From a virus: a DNA stretch of 22,082 bases. Numbering within the stretch: position 1 is the stretch's first letter; each line of letters starts with the position of its first letter. A model generated the notes under the pieces. That model was not told where the DNA came from, searched no databases, and was given only the letters and a program-made list of their open reading frames with translations. Location: positions 1-22,082 of the IMG/VR virus record IMGVR_UViG_3300046389_000196; one strand, written 5' to 3'. Positions 14,144 through 22,080 of the stretch are shown one piece after another. The position numbers and the translations under genes are program-made.

Positions 14144-16368
14144 TAGAACGTCACCTCAATAACCATACCATTTAGTTGTAAATCAAAAGGAACAGACTGA
14201 CTAACTGTAACAGACGGGTCTTTTGAAATACCAATTAACCTAAACTCTTTTCTACCAGTAAACTTAGACCTATCCAAAGAGAAATCATCGTTTACATTCC
14301 TGATAATCATATCCTTACTATTGACCGATGCAGACAAGGTATCCTGCAAATCAAGAGTAACCATATCAATCTTGCGCGGCGCAGCAGTCATCGGGCCACC
14401 ACCCATCAACGCATCAATAGGCATTGTCTGTAGGATGGGGGTAAATTGATAGCCAATGTAAGCTGTTGTAATTTCTTTAACGCTAGATACATCAACCTCC
14501 CCAGAGGCCACAGTAAACTCGCCAATGTAATCTGTGCCGCTAACCACGCGAACCACAGCACCATCAGAGAACTGGCTGCTAACGTCAAACACACCAGCGG
14601 TGCCAGTGAACTCATCGCAGTAATCCATCGGCATCTCTTCGTTAAACTTTTCAAGGTAGTAACGATTAGTGCCATCGCCTTGATCCCGAACAGCAATGGA
14701 ATACACATTGCGGTCAACAGCGCAAACACTGTGGAACTTGCCCGATGTATCCCACAGCATCCACCCAGCGCGTTGATCGCCGCGAGAGGAGTAGAAGACA
14801 GACATAGTGCCATCATTGTTAATCAGGAAGCAGTATGACTCAGCCCGGTCAAAGCCACCTTTAATACTTGCAGATTGGATGGGAGAACGCATCAGATGGG
14901 TAGCAGTCACAGACACATTCTCTGTGTTGTAGGCTTGCTCCACTTCACTATACACATAAGACCCCAACATCTTGCCAGAGGCTTGCGTATAGAGGGTTGC
15001 ACCATCAAAGGGCTGTGGTCGCATATAGGATGAACCATAGGGTGTTTGACGCTTGATTATGGCGTTTGCAGGGGTAACAGGCCTATCAGTGAAAGCAGGA
15101 ATGAATGACTCAGAAGAAGCAGAGAATATCTGTAGGTCACGATTAACCACAAGATGACGGATATGAGAGAACTCACCAAAGTTAGAGTTAAGATCAATGG
15201 CATCACTGTCCGCCCCCGTGCCTATGTCGAAGTTAAAGAAGTTGGCAGACTTGGAAGCCCAGACATGACCGGGCTGTGCTGTTGTGCCAGCAAACCACAG
15301 GCGACCTTCGTGGAATGTTACGGCAGCAGGGTAGCCGCGAACAGCAGAGTAAGACTGCTCATACCACTCTGGGGTAGCAGCGGCACTTGAGATTTCAACA
15401 GAGCCGCCACCAATAGCAGAAGAGGAGGCATTAGACCCAGCAATATATTCAAAGGTATTAAGGTCAATAACCTTGCTTACCTGTTTGTTTGTTCCCTCCA
15501 AGTGAGAGGCGTTAAGACCTCCCAAAGACCCCACGCGATCAATAGAAAAAACGTTATTAGGAGCCATGCCGTGAAGAGGCATAGTAACTTGAACAGCACT
15601 AGTGCCAGCAAACACCTCAATAGAATCTGGCGCAAGGCGACGAAGTATCGTGCCAGTAATGTCCACCCTAACTTGAGTTGCGCTAACATATGTTTTTATC
15701 TCACAAGGCGTGTTACCAATCAGCAGATACGAACCAACATGACCAGATACAAAGTAATTACTGCTTGCAGTTACAAGAACATTCGTGCCGGACGTAGCTT
15801 GAGGGTCTAGTGTAACACCACCTTTTTGAAATTTGTAGTAGGGGTGTGTTGGAGAATCATCATTACCATTGTCCTCAAACTCAAATACCTCAGAGACAAA
15901 GGTCTTCAACCCAGTCCGGCGAATAAGGCGAGGGGGGAATGTTTCATGGCAGATAATTGTTACATCGCCAGAGGAGGCCATTGTAATTTCTTTTAGCTTT
16001 GCCGTTGTCCACGGGCAACTGCTAGAGCCAGACAAGCTAACGGGCGTGGTATCAACCTCACCAGTAGTCGGGTTAATAAAGAAAATATCGAGGGCGTTGT
16101 TCTTAAAACAAAAGATATACTGCTCGTCATCCGAAAAGATAAACGGCTCAATGCGAATCTCTAACTCGTTTGCAGGAGTTACAGTATCGCTAAACTGATA
16201 GATGAACTCACCACCAGCGCGTTTCTTTACACCACCCTCATTGATGATAATAAAGTTACGCACCTTCTGCGCGCCAGCCTGATACACAGCAGCATCCACA
16301 CGAGATGTAAAGGATGGGCTAAGTTCGCCAAACTGAAAGCTGTGAAGCGGAATCTTAATCTTCGCCAT
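14143..16368 (-). CDS. Tail tubular protein B/nozzle (gp12-like), 741 aa
   Basis: The N-terminal signature FQFGELSPSFTSRVD, then YQAGAQKVRNFIIINEGGVK and KRAGGEFIY, is characteristic of the podovirus tail tubular protein B/stabilisation protein family. The rest is beta-rich with propeller-like repeats (for example the region around residues 335-420, with GRLWFAG and ASKSANFFNFD). The family length is usually 700-800 aa, so it is complete. It would form the lower tail nozzle below the gp11-like ring and anchor the fibres. The start ATG 16368 shares bases with the TAA of the gp11-like gene (TAATG). Confidence 0.85.
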   Translation of the reverse strand: MAKIKIPLHSFQFGELSPSFTSRVDAAVYQAGAQKVRNFIIINEGGVKKRAGGEFIYQFSDTVTPANELEIRIEPFIFSDDEQYIFCFKNNALDIFFINPTTGEVDTTPVSLSGSSSCPWTTAKLKEITMASSGDVTIICHETFPPRLIRRTGLKTFVSEVFEFEDNGNDDSPTHPYYKFQKGGVTLDPQATSGTNVLVTASSNYFVSGHVGSYLLIGNTPCEIKTYVSATQVRVDITGTILRRLAPDSIEVFAGTSAVQVTMPLHGMAPNNVFSIDRVGSLGGLNASHLEGTNKQVSKVIDLNTFEYIAGSNASSSAIGGGSVEISSAAATPEWYEQSYSAVRGYPAAVTFHEGRLWFAGTTAQPGHVWASKSANFFNFDIGTGADSDAIDLNSNFGEFSHIRHLVVNRDLQIFSASSESFIPAFTDRPVTPANAIIKRQTPYGSSYMRPQPFDGATLYTQASGKMLGSYVYSEVEQAYNTENVSVTATHLMRSPIQSASIKGGFDRAESYCFLINNDGTMSVFYSSRGDQRAGWMLWDTSGKFHSVCAVDRNVYSIAVRDQGDGTNRYYLEKFNEEMPMDYCDEFTGTAGVFDVSSQFSDGAVVRVVSGTDYIGEFTVASGEVDVSSVKEITTAYIGYQFTPILQTMPIDALMGGGPMTAAPRKIDMVTLDLQDTLSASVNSKDMIIRNVNDDFSLDRSKFTGRKEFRLIGISKDPSVTVSQSVPFDLQLNGMVIEVTF

Positions 16369-16955
16369 TATGACAGCCTTTCAGTGATAAACCTCGAAGT
16401 CGTAAGTTTGCGTGTCGTGTTCTGCTGGCTGTCAAGGTTACGGGCTTTTGCCATAAGGTTGTTTGCCTTGATTTCCATAATCTGTGTCAGACCCTCGTTC
16501 CGAGCAATAGAACTTGCAAAGATGGCAGCAAGGGAATACTCGACAGCAAGTGTAAAGTAGGAAGGCCAATCAGACTCATCTGCACGATAGATGTAATCAG
16601 CAATAACCTGATCTTGGTCTGAGGTGTTGGTAAATACCTTGTCGCCGTAGATTGTATGGTTCGTATTGTTATCATTTACAGTAACGGCATTAAGCATCAA
16701 AAGGTTAGATGGAAGCTGATAGGCCGCATCAAAGCGTCCAGTCGGCTCATCTGATAAACGACTAAGCTGCGCTTGCTCAGTAGCAAAACGCCAGCGTGTG
16801 TTGCAGAGACTGGCTTGCGCTACGTCTTCATACATATTAACAGCGACCAGTGCCTCTGTTGTATTGTCTTCAAACGAAGTAATAGGCTCTGCCCCAATAA
16901 GGATCAAAGCCCGTGAACAAATGTCGATAGCACTGTTAGCTACTGTGGATGTCAT
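16368..16955 (-). CDS. Tail tubular protein A/adaptor (gp11-like), 195 aa
   Basis: Resembles the T7 gp11 family. It opens with AIDICSRALILIGAEPITSF, then NMYEDVAQASLCNTRWRFAT, DAAYQLPSNLLML, and a C-terminal region YRADESDWPSYFTLAVEYSLA. The roughly 190-200 aa length fits. It would form the ring between portal and nozzle. GAGG lies five bases before ATG 16955, a good ribosome site. It is separated from the capsid gene by 56 bases that hold a GC-rich hairpin, so its expression may be lower than that of the capsid gene. Confidence 0.85.
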   Translation of the reverse strand: MTSTVANSAIDICSRALILIGAEPITSFEDNTTEALVAVNMYEDVAQASLCNTRWRFATEQAQLSRLSDEPTGRFDAAYQLPSNLLMLNAVTVNDNNTNHTIYGDKVFTNTSDQDQVIADYIYRADESDWPSYFTLAVEYSLAAIFASSIARNEGLTQIMEIKANNLMAKARNLDSQQNTTRKLTTSRFITERLS

Positions 16956-16967
16956 ACTTACCTCGTC

Positions 16968-17003
16968 AAGAAAGGGGGGAGCAGCAGTTTCCCACCGCTC
17001 CCC
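16968..17003 (-). terminator. Hairpin after the capsid gene, possible weak terminator or attenuator
   Basis: On the minus strand a 7-bp stem GGGGAGC/GCTCCCC (arms at 17003-16997 and 16982-16976) with a 14-base loop follows the capsid stop. It is trailed by CCTTTCTT rather than a clean T run. This would make at best a leaky terminator, as seen after capsid genes in T7-like phages, or a 3' RNA-stabilising structure. Confidence 0.4.
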
Positions 17004-17011
17004 TACCAGAC

Positions 17012-17824
17012 TTAGTTGTTGTCCAGAACCTCGTAGATGCCGTTATCGTCGATACCGATAGCACCCATGCTCATGTGAGCAGTGACCAAGTGAGCCACTT
17101 TCTGCGGCACATAGTTCACTTCGGTTTGAACATCAGAACCAACACCCAAACCAATAGCAGAGCTATGATAGGCAAAGTTCTTACCGCCAGCAACAGCAGA
17201 CGTTGAGAAGATCTTGAAGCCCAAGAACTCTTTCATTGTCATGCCGCCAGCAAACGGGAGGTTTTGGTCGCCAACAAAATCGCTAGATGCGAACTCGTTG
17301 ATGCTGAACAGGTCAGCGTAACCAGCAGGAGACATTGCAAGATAGCGGTTGCCATCTTCCGGAATGTCAGCAGAACCCATTGTTTCAAACAGGGTCAGCA
17401 AGTCGCCTTTAACCAGCGCGCCAGAAGTGTCAGCAATCTGAGTGCTGTTTGCGCCAGCGTCGAGAGCAGCAACAATCAACTCGTCAGTCTTACGACCCAG
17501 AGCATAAGCAGCCGACTGAGCAACAGCTTGACGCTCGTCAATGTTGGTTTTCAGTTCGTCCAGCTTGTCGATATACTCAGGTGCGTAGTGATCGGTCAGC
17601 GTTGCTGATACGTTGGTGTGTGCGACTTCCATGCCAGTAACATCGCCGTTACGAGACTTGGTGTTAGCAGCACCTTTACCAATTTTTTGAAATTTAACAG
17701 TAGAACCCGTTACGCCATTAACCTGACGGACAGTGTTACGGAGTTTAGACCCCATACGCTGATACGCCAAATGAACATCAGATTCAAACTGCGTGATGAA
17801 GGCTTGATCAATAGTATTAGCCAT
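17012..17824 (-). CDS. Major capsid protein, 270 aa
   Basis: The major head protein by position (after the scaffold, before the gp11-like gene) and by sequence. It has FITQFESDVHLAYQRMGSKL, a TVKFQKIGKG strand, a DHYAPEYIDKLDE helix, GRKTDELIVAALDAGA, and the MTMKEFLGFKIF and VAHLVTAHMSMGAIGIDD blocks, as I recall them from the small phage coat family described as gp13-like (PF20036). It is shorter than T7 gp10. The start is chosen at ATG 17824: GGAG lies seven bases upstream of it, whereas the in-frame ATG at 17830 is only one base from GGAG. The gene is flanked by hairpins on both sides, consistent with a separate, strongly expressed transcript. Confidence 0.85.
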   Translation of the reverse strand: MANTIDQAFITQFESDVHLAYQRMGSKLRNTVRQVNGVTGSTVKFQKIGKGAANTKSRNGDVTGMEVAHTNVSATLTDHYAPEYIDKLDELKTNIDERQAVAQSAAYALGRKTDELIVAALDAGANSTQIADTSGALVKGDLLTLFETMGSADIPEDGNRYLAMSPAGYADLFSINEFASSDFVGDQNLPFAGGMTMKEFLGFKIFSTSAVAGGKNFAYHSSAIGLGVGSDVQTEVNYVPQKVAHLVTAHMSMGAIGIDDNGIYEVLDNN

Positions 17825-17970
17825 TTTCATTCTCCAGTTTAGAAGTTTCAGTTACAATGTCAGGAATGGTTGTCCGTGCGTTGCGTCATCTAGTTATCCG
17901 TTTCCGGGCTATCCGCGTATCATCGGGCCTCTAACAAAAGAATAATGCCCGAAACAATGTATTTTAGCAA
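17825..17970 (-). promoter_or_regulatory. Capsid gene leader with candidate sigma70-like promoter
   Basis: On the minus strand TTGCTA (17970-17965) and CATTAT (17947-17942) are separated by 17 bases; each matches four of six consensus positions of a sigma70 promoter. The region begins immediately after the scaffold terminator, so a promoter here makes sense. The leader also contains a 6-bp inverted repeat TCGGGC/GCCCGA (17952-17947 and 17928-17923) and two direct CGGATA copies (17915-17910 and 17900-17895). The promoter call is only a consensus match. Confidence 0.3.
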
Positions 17971-18010
17971 TATAAAAAACACCGCCCCAATCGAAAGAGG
18001 GACGGTGTTT
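17971..18010 (-). terminator. Strong intrinsic terminator between scaffold and capsid genes
   Basis: A minus-strand hairpin with arms AAACACCGTCCC (18010-17999) and GGGGCGGTGTTT (17988-17977) forms 12 pairs including one G-T wobble. The loop is 10 bases, followed by a run of T residues (TTTTTT across 17979-17974, then TAT). It lies 22 bases after the scaffold stop. On the plus strand there is no T run after the stem, so it acts leftward only. Confidence 0.85.
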
Positions 18011-18031
18011 AGGAGGGGTCTCGTGTATTAC

Positions 18032-18733
18032 TTATTTATAGAGTTTAGAAAAGCCTTCGTCAACCTGCTTGACAAAAGCTGCATCGCGCCGAGTGTTATC
18101 CCAGTAGCGCGGGTCTTTCATCATAGACTCCAACTCAGCCTTGTCGAGAACTGTCGGAGCAGTAATATCGCCACTAACAGAAGTGTCAGACATTGCACCC
18201 ATGAAATGCTCAAGGAGTTCAATACCCTCAGCAGTTTCACCAAGACGCATAATCTCATCGTTCAATTCAGCGGGGACATTCTTTTGCGACCACAGTGCGA
18301 CAGCCTCAATACGAGCCTCGGCGTTGTCACCCAGCTTGGCTGACTCAGCGTCAAGGTCGGGCTGGTCGGGCATCATACGAGCCAGACCCTCCTCAAACTC
18401 ATCCTGAGAGAAGCCGTTCTCCCAAGCAAAGTTTGCCCACCAATCTACGTCAGGATCATCCGCTAGTTCATCAGCCCCCTCTGGAAGGGTGTAGTCACCA
18501 GATGAATCAGGGCGATTAGCAAAAGCCTCTTGCTCAATCTCACCCATAATAGACTCGCGCAACTCATCTTGCCCCTTACCTAGCTTGCTTTCTAGGGAGG
18601 AATAAGAAGTTACCAAATCTTCTGGCGACTTAAATTTTTCAGGAAGCCACTCAGGGCGGCTGTCTGCTACCTCAGTTGTTACGGCTTCAGGTGCTTCGGC
18701 TTGCGCTTCCACATTATCTGTTGCTTCACTCAT
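18032..18733 (-). CDS. Scaffolding protein, 233 aa
   Basis: An acidic, helical protein lying between portal and capsid genes. The N-terminus is low-complexity Glu/Ala-rich. The motif PEWLPEKFKSPEDLVTSYSS (about residues 28-47) is typical of podovirus capsid assembly/scaffold proteins. The short basic C-terminus (KQVDEGFSKLYK) fits a coat-binding end. It would guide coat protein into procapsids and leave before packaging. The start ATG 18733 overlaps the previous TGA (ATGA). The strong terminator just downstream would keep scaffold and capsid transcripts apart. Confidence 0.85.
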   Translation of the reverse strand: MSEATDNVEAQAEAPEAVTTEVADSRPEWLPEKFKSPEDLVTSYSSLESKLGKGQDELRESIMGEIEQEAFANRPDSSGDYTLPEGADELADDPDVDWWANFAWENGFSQDEFEEGLARMMPDQPDLDAESAKLGDNAEARIEAVALWSQKNVPAELNDEIMRLGETAEGIELLEHFMGAMSDTSVSGDITAPTVLDKAELESMMKDPRYWDNTRRDAAFVKQVDEGFSKLYK

Positions 18734-18981
18734 TTGCTTTCTACCTTTTCTGCATGGTTAATGCGCCGTTCAATTAGCGCGACTATAAAGCGTTGACCCT
18801 CCAAGTGACGGAGTTCGCCATCGCTAATGCCTCCGCCAGCTACCGCATCCAATGTAATAGAGCGGAGATAACGAAGAACCTCTTTGCCCGCCGGAGTTCC
18901 CAGCAAGGCTTTAATATCCATAGAAATCTTTTCGTCCTCTTTTTGTGGTCGAGGAAAACCATCTACTCCAATATGTGACAT
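18730..18981 (-). CDS. Small structural-region protein, Bbp19-like, 83 aa
   Basis: An 83-aa soluble protein. The block TPAGKEVLRYLRSITLD (about residues 29-45), followed by GELRHLEGQRFIVALIERRI (about 55-74), matches the pattern I recall for Bbp19-like phage domains (PAGK.VL..L ... EGQR..V..I). These are small proteins usually encoded between portal and scaffold, as here; the family's role is not well defined. The ATG follows the portal stop directly (TAG ATG), without a clear ribosome site. An internal start at Met21 (MDIKALLG) is possible. Confidence 0.6.
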   Translation of the reverse strand: MSHIGVDGFPRPQKEDEKISMDIKALLGTPAGKEVLRYLRSITLDAVAGGGISDGELRHLEGQRFIVALIERRINHAEKVESK

Positions 18982-20514
18982 CTATACCACACCACCGCCT
19001 TGTTGCTGCGCTTGCATCTGCGCTATCATTTGTTGCATCTGTTGAATCTGTTCACGCTCGGCTTCGTCTCTGATTAGGTTATCAGGAACGCCAAACTTCT
19101 TAGCCAAGTAAACCGCTGTCTCTTCTGAGTCGATAAGCAAGTTGACCATCTCCGGCCCGAAGTTTGCACCAACTACCTCAAGGAATCTCGCAACAGTTGT
19201 GATGTCCTGATTAGACTGGGCTTGCGCCAAGGGAGATACACTCCGAATTTTTACTTCACGACCATTAACTGTTGGGAGATCAATGCGACCCTGCTTACGC
19301 AGAATGTAAACTACACGTTGCAGAATGGGCTGAACCATCTCTGCTTGCAAGCGACCAAAGGCAGAACCAATACGGCGGCTCAAGTCAGCCATGCGTTCTG
19401 CAATTTCGGTAGCCGTGGCGGGTGTCCGGTTCGGATCACCGAGCATATCATTATACAATGCGCGCTTAATGTTCATCCGCATGTCGTTAAGAACAAGATT
19501 GGCAACATCAAAGCTTCCGGCTGCCGCAACAGGCTGTAACCCATTTGAGCCGGGTGCTTTAGGAATGACAGTCCCCGGAACAAGATTGATCGTATCGACA
19601 TTGATAATCCCATCATCATCCATCTGGTAAATACCAGAGATAGCCATCTGTGCATTTTCCAATACAAGCTGGATTGTAAGGTTGGTTGTCTTAATTGCAG
19701 ACAGAGCGTTTACCAATGGGCCGCGACCATATACTTCGCCAGCAGCTTTAGACCAGCGGAAGCAAACAAACGGATTGCTGCCCACGCCTTCAAAGGTGTC
19801 TTCAAAGATTAACTCGCCATGAGTTTTATCAATGGCGTAGTAGCCGTAACGCTCTTGGTTGGGCTTGTCATACAGGCGACATACAACCTCAAGAACCTTG
19901 CACTTCTCCTCACCCTTGCGGTTAATCATATCCTGCATTTTGGGGGAGAGTTTCGCTTTGGGATAAACAATCTTTATGTCGTTATGGCGAATCTCACGCT
20001 CACGATATACATGGTCAATGCGGTCATCGGGGCCATTCTCAAGAACGACCTTTGGAAGGGGGATAGCACTGAAACGGATTGGGTTTACTGCATCTCCCTC
20101 TTCAACCAGCAAGCAACCAGTTCCGACAGCCAAGTCCATGAATGACTCATGCACCTCTTGGGCAAAGTTACTGTTTGCAAGAATCTCAAAGATATATTCT
20201 GTGACCTCATCAAGGCTGTTGTTAATTTCATCTGCTTCTTCGGGCGGCACTTCCGAGCCAGCAACCAAGTCAGACCAACGAGCGAAGTTAGGAACAAGCC
20301 CAGACTGCAAACGAGAGGCAAACTCTTGAACGCCAACTACCGCAGTCTCGTCAAAGATTCGGTCATCACGGCGTTGACCCGGCGCATTAAAGTAAAAGCC
20401 TTCACGCTGGGGGAGAGCATAGTCGTAACACTCTTGGAAGAGATCTTCAAAGGGAGTGCGTTGAGTTCGGGCAGTCTCATACTTCTTGATGTAATTTTTA
20501 GCTATTTTGTCCAT
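18982..20514 (-). CDS. Portal protein (head-tail connector), 510 aa
   Basis: The dodecameric portal through which DNA is packaged and ejected. It matches the podovirus head-to-tail connector family (PF12236) in length and motifs. These are RTPFEDLFQECYDYALPQRE near the N-terminus, the RIFDETAVVGVQEFASRLQS helix, VGTGCLLVEE, FVCFRWSKAAGEVYGRGPLV (about residues 249-268), and PNRTPATATEIAERM (about 363-377), followed by a long helical C-terminal part. It ends in a Gln/Met-rich tail (QIQQMQQMIAQMQAQQQ). The start ATG 20514 overlaps the TAA of the preceding small gene (TAATG), with AGAGG ten bases upstream as ribosome site. Confidence 0.92.
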   Translation of the reverse strand: MDKIAKNYIKKYETARTQRTPFEDLFQECYDYALPQREGFYFNAPGQRRDDRIFDETAVVGVQEFASRLQSGLVPNFARWSDLVAGSEVPPEEADEINNSLDEVTEYIFEILANSNFAQEVHESFMDLAVGTGCLLVEEGDAVNPIRFSAIPLPKVVLENGPDDRIDHVYREREIRHNDIKIVYPKAKLSPKMQDMINRKGEEKCKVLEVVCRLYDKPNQERYGYYAIDKTHGELIFEDTFEGVGSNPFVCFRWSKAAGEVYGRGPLVNALSAIKTTNLTIQLVLENAQMAISGIYQMDDDGIINVDTINLVPGTVIPKAPGSNGLQPVAAAGSFDVANLVLNDMRMNIKRALYNDMLGDPNRTPATATEIAERMADLSRRIGSAFGRLQAEMVQPILQRVVYILRKQGRIDLPTVNGREVKIRSVSPLAQAQSNQDITTVARFLEVVGANFGPEMVNLLIDSEETAVYLAKKFGVPDNLIRDEAEREQIQQMQQMIAQMQAQQQGGGVV

Positions 20515-20984
20515 TATTTAAAATACCTCTGAAAGAAACCAGCACCACCAGCTTCGCCGGACAATAAGGATGCCTTGCCTCGTTTACGCTGCATACCAAT
20601 AGTAGCTTGCTCTACCGCCTTCTCTCTGCGGCGACGAATTTCTTGAAACTCAGGTTGCTTTTGGACATCAGACTTAAGTTGTCCGCGCAAATCAGATGCA
20701 AGAGAACCAACAGTCTCGCCAAGCCCTTTCAGTTTTGAAGAATAATAAGAGCCAACCGCGCCGGGACTGCGCGATTTTTTTTGTATTTCTTTTGCTTCGG
20801 AATATGCTTTCTCAGACTCTTTCCTAAAGTGAGAAATAGTTCGAGGGTCAACGCCAGCCGAAGCGGCTTCCTTAAATAAAGATTCAGGAACAGAGTAAGA
20901 TGCAACAAAAGCAGCTTGCCTTTGTTTAGCTGCTAAAGCTTGACGCTTTCTCTGTCGTTTTTGTGCTGACTGAGATAATCCCAT
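20514..20984 (-). CDS. Small basic protein, paralogue B, 156 aa
   Basis: Unknown function. A basic N-terminus (QKRQRKRQALAAKQRQ) leads to a helical middle with EAASAGVDPRTI and a C-terminal block RREKAVEQATIGMQRKRGK then ASLL and GGAGFFQRYFK. The upstream neighbour has the same C-terminal block and the same EAA.AG.DPRT motif, so the two genes are tandem paralogues. Podoviruses often carry small proteins with a conserved Gly-rich C-terminal tail next to the portal; they are probably minor virion or packaging proteins, but no mechanism is visible. Both of its ends are TAATG overlaps. Confidence 0.7.
   Translation of the reverse strand: MGLSQSAQKRQRKRQALAAKQRQAAFVASYSVPESLFKEAASAGVDPRTISHFRKESEKAYSEAKEIQKKSRSPGAVGSYYSSKLKGLGETVGSLASDLRGQLKSDVQKQPEFQEIRRRREKAVEQATIGMQRKRGKASLLSGEAGGAGFFQRYFK
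20515..20640 (-). repeat. Direct repeat, copy 1 (3' end of paralogue B)
   Basis: This stretch aligns without gaps to 20985-21110, exactly 470 bases away. In the first 40 bases (20511-20550 against 20981-21020) I count three differences. It includes the stop codon and the overlapping start codon of the next gene. It is the DNA trace of a tandem gene duplication. Confidence 0.75.
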
Positions 20985-21592
20985 TATTTAAAATACCTTT
21001 GAAAGAAGCCAGCACCGCCAGTTTGACTTGAAAGAAGTGACGCTTTGCCACGTTTGCGTGTCATGCCAATAGCAGCTTGTTTTACAGCCTTTTCTCTACC
21101 GCGACGAATGCTCACCAAGTCTGCTTGCCGTGCAGCATCAGAGGTTAAGCTGGCCTTCGAGCTTTGAGTCTGCTCTGCAATAGCCTTTTCCCGCCTAATC
21201 CTTTGAGATGCAGAACTGCGTGGCCCTCTGCCTTTAAGTTCGGGCGTGGTGTAAGTCGAAATCAAACTTCTTTTTAATGCTTCAACTGTTCGAGGGTCAG
21301 AGCCAGCAGCAGCAGCTTCCGCTAGTTCTGGCTGTCCAATTTTTGCCAGTTCTGCTTGATAATTTTTTGTAAAAAGATCTGCTGTTTGTTGCTTTGTATA
21401 TTGTCGATAAGAAGCTTTGCCACGCCGAACAGAGTAAACAGGATCGGGAACACGACTAAAGATTGCAGAAGCAATATCGGGATCAACGTCTTTTGCCAAA
21501 CCCAATTCAGAAATAAGGTTTCGTTTAGCTTCGTGTCGACGTTTTTCACGAGCCTCTCTATTACGTTGGATAACTCCACTAGGCAGTCCCAT
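20984..21592 (-). CDS. Small basic protein, paralogue A, 202 aa
   Basis: Unknown function. It is longer than its downstream paralogue. A basic N-terminus (NREAREKRRHEAKRN) is followed by an insertion of about 50 residues not seen in paralogue B, then ELAEAAAAGSDPRT, and a C-terminal block RGREKAVKQAAIGMTRKRGK then ASLL and GGAGFFQRYFK. It is placed directly after the terminase large subunit with a TAATG overlap; AGGA seven bases upstream of ATG 21592 is a good ribosome site. A role at the portal vertex or in packaging is inferred only from location. Confidence 0.7.
   Translation of the reverse strand: MGLPSGVIQRNREAREKRRHEAKRNLISELGLAKDVDPDIASAIFSRVPDPVYSVRRGKASYRQYTKQQTADLFTKNYQAELAKIGQPELAEAAAAGSDPRTVEALKRSLISTYTTPELKGRGPRSSASQRIRREKAIAEQTQSSKASLTSDAARQADLVSIRRGREKAVKQAAIGMTRKRGKASLLSSQTGGAGFFQRYFK
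20985..21110 (-). repeat. Direct repeat, copy 2 (3' end of paralogue A)
   Basis: The partner of the repeat at 20515-20640: same register and same stop/start overlap. Identity is high over the first 40 bases and falls to roughly three quarters by eye further in. Both copies also carry the purine-rich ribosome site that serves the next gene (AAAGG here, AGAGG in the other copy). Confidence 0.75.
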
Positions 21593-22080
21593 TACTTCAT
21601 CCTATTCCAAAAACCTTGTTTCCCTTGCTTGGGTTTCCGTGTAAATATATCAAAGTCCCGCTTCATAGTAAACGGTTTAGCGGTCTTGTTATTTCCGAGG
21701 ACTTCACGGCCTTCACCACCACCAAGCATTAAGTATTGTAAAGCATCATGTATATGAGAGAACCTATTCTTATCGGGCTTGTCATCGTAACGCTCGCCGG
21801 ACACCTGCATACGCCGATACCCATAGCCACCATCAAAACCTTTGATCAACTCCTTGCATCGCGGGTCTATTAAGATACCCGACTTGCCCTCAACCAAACG
21901 ATTAAGTGTGCCAGCCACAGCCTCAATACGCAAGGAAACATCGTTGGATTGTGCGGGACGCGCAGTAAGACCAGCACCCCGAAGCACTTGGAACGGAGTG
22001 CTTTCATCCGTTTGCGCGCGGAAGTCACCAGCAGGGTCACCAATAATATTTACCTCACACCCACTATAGCGTGTGGCAAT
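21592..22080 (-). CDS. terL: Terminase large subunit, C-terminal nuclease part (partial, N-terminus outside window)
   Basis: The frame is open to the right window edge, so the ATPase half and start are missing. The visible 162 residues are the RNase H-like nuclease end of TerL. They contain IIGDPAGDFRAQTDESTPF, GLTARPAQSNDVSLRIEAV, LNRLVEGKSGILIDPRCKEL, GGYGYRRMQVSG, and the closing PDKNRFSHIHDALQYL motif, which carries a conserved acidic metal ligand. TerL cuts concatemeric DNA and, with its ATPase domain, pumps it into the procapsid through the portal encoded downstream. The Met at 21987 is internal, not a start. The gene ends in a TAATG overlap with the next gene. Confidence 0.92.
   Translation of the reverse strand: MATRYSGCEVNIIGDPAGDFRAQTDESTPFQVLRGAGLTARPAQSNDVSLRIEAVAGTLNRLVEGKSGILIDPRCKELIKGFDGGYGYRRMQVSGERYDDKPDKNRFSHIHDALQYLMLGGGEGREVLGNNKTAKPFTMKRDFDIFTRKPKQGKQGFWNRMK

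Noticed and set aside
17822-17830. ATG 17830 as the capsid start
   Set aside because: The GGAG ribosome site is one base from it but seven bases from the in-frame ATG 17824, which is the better start.
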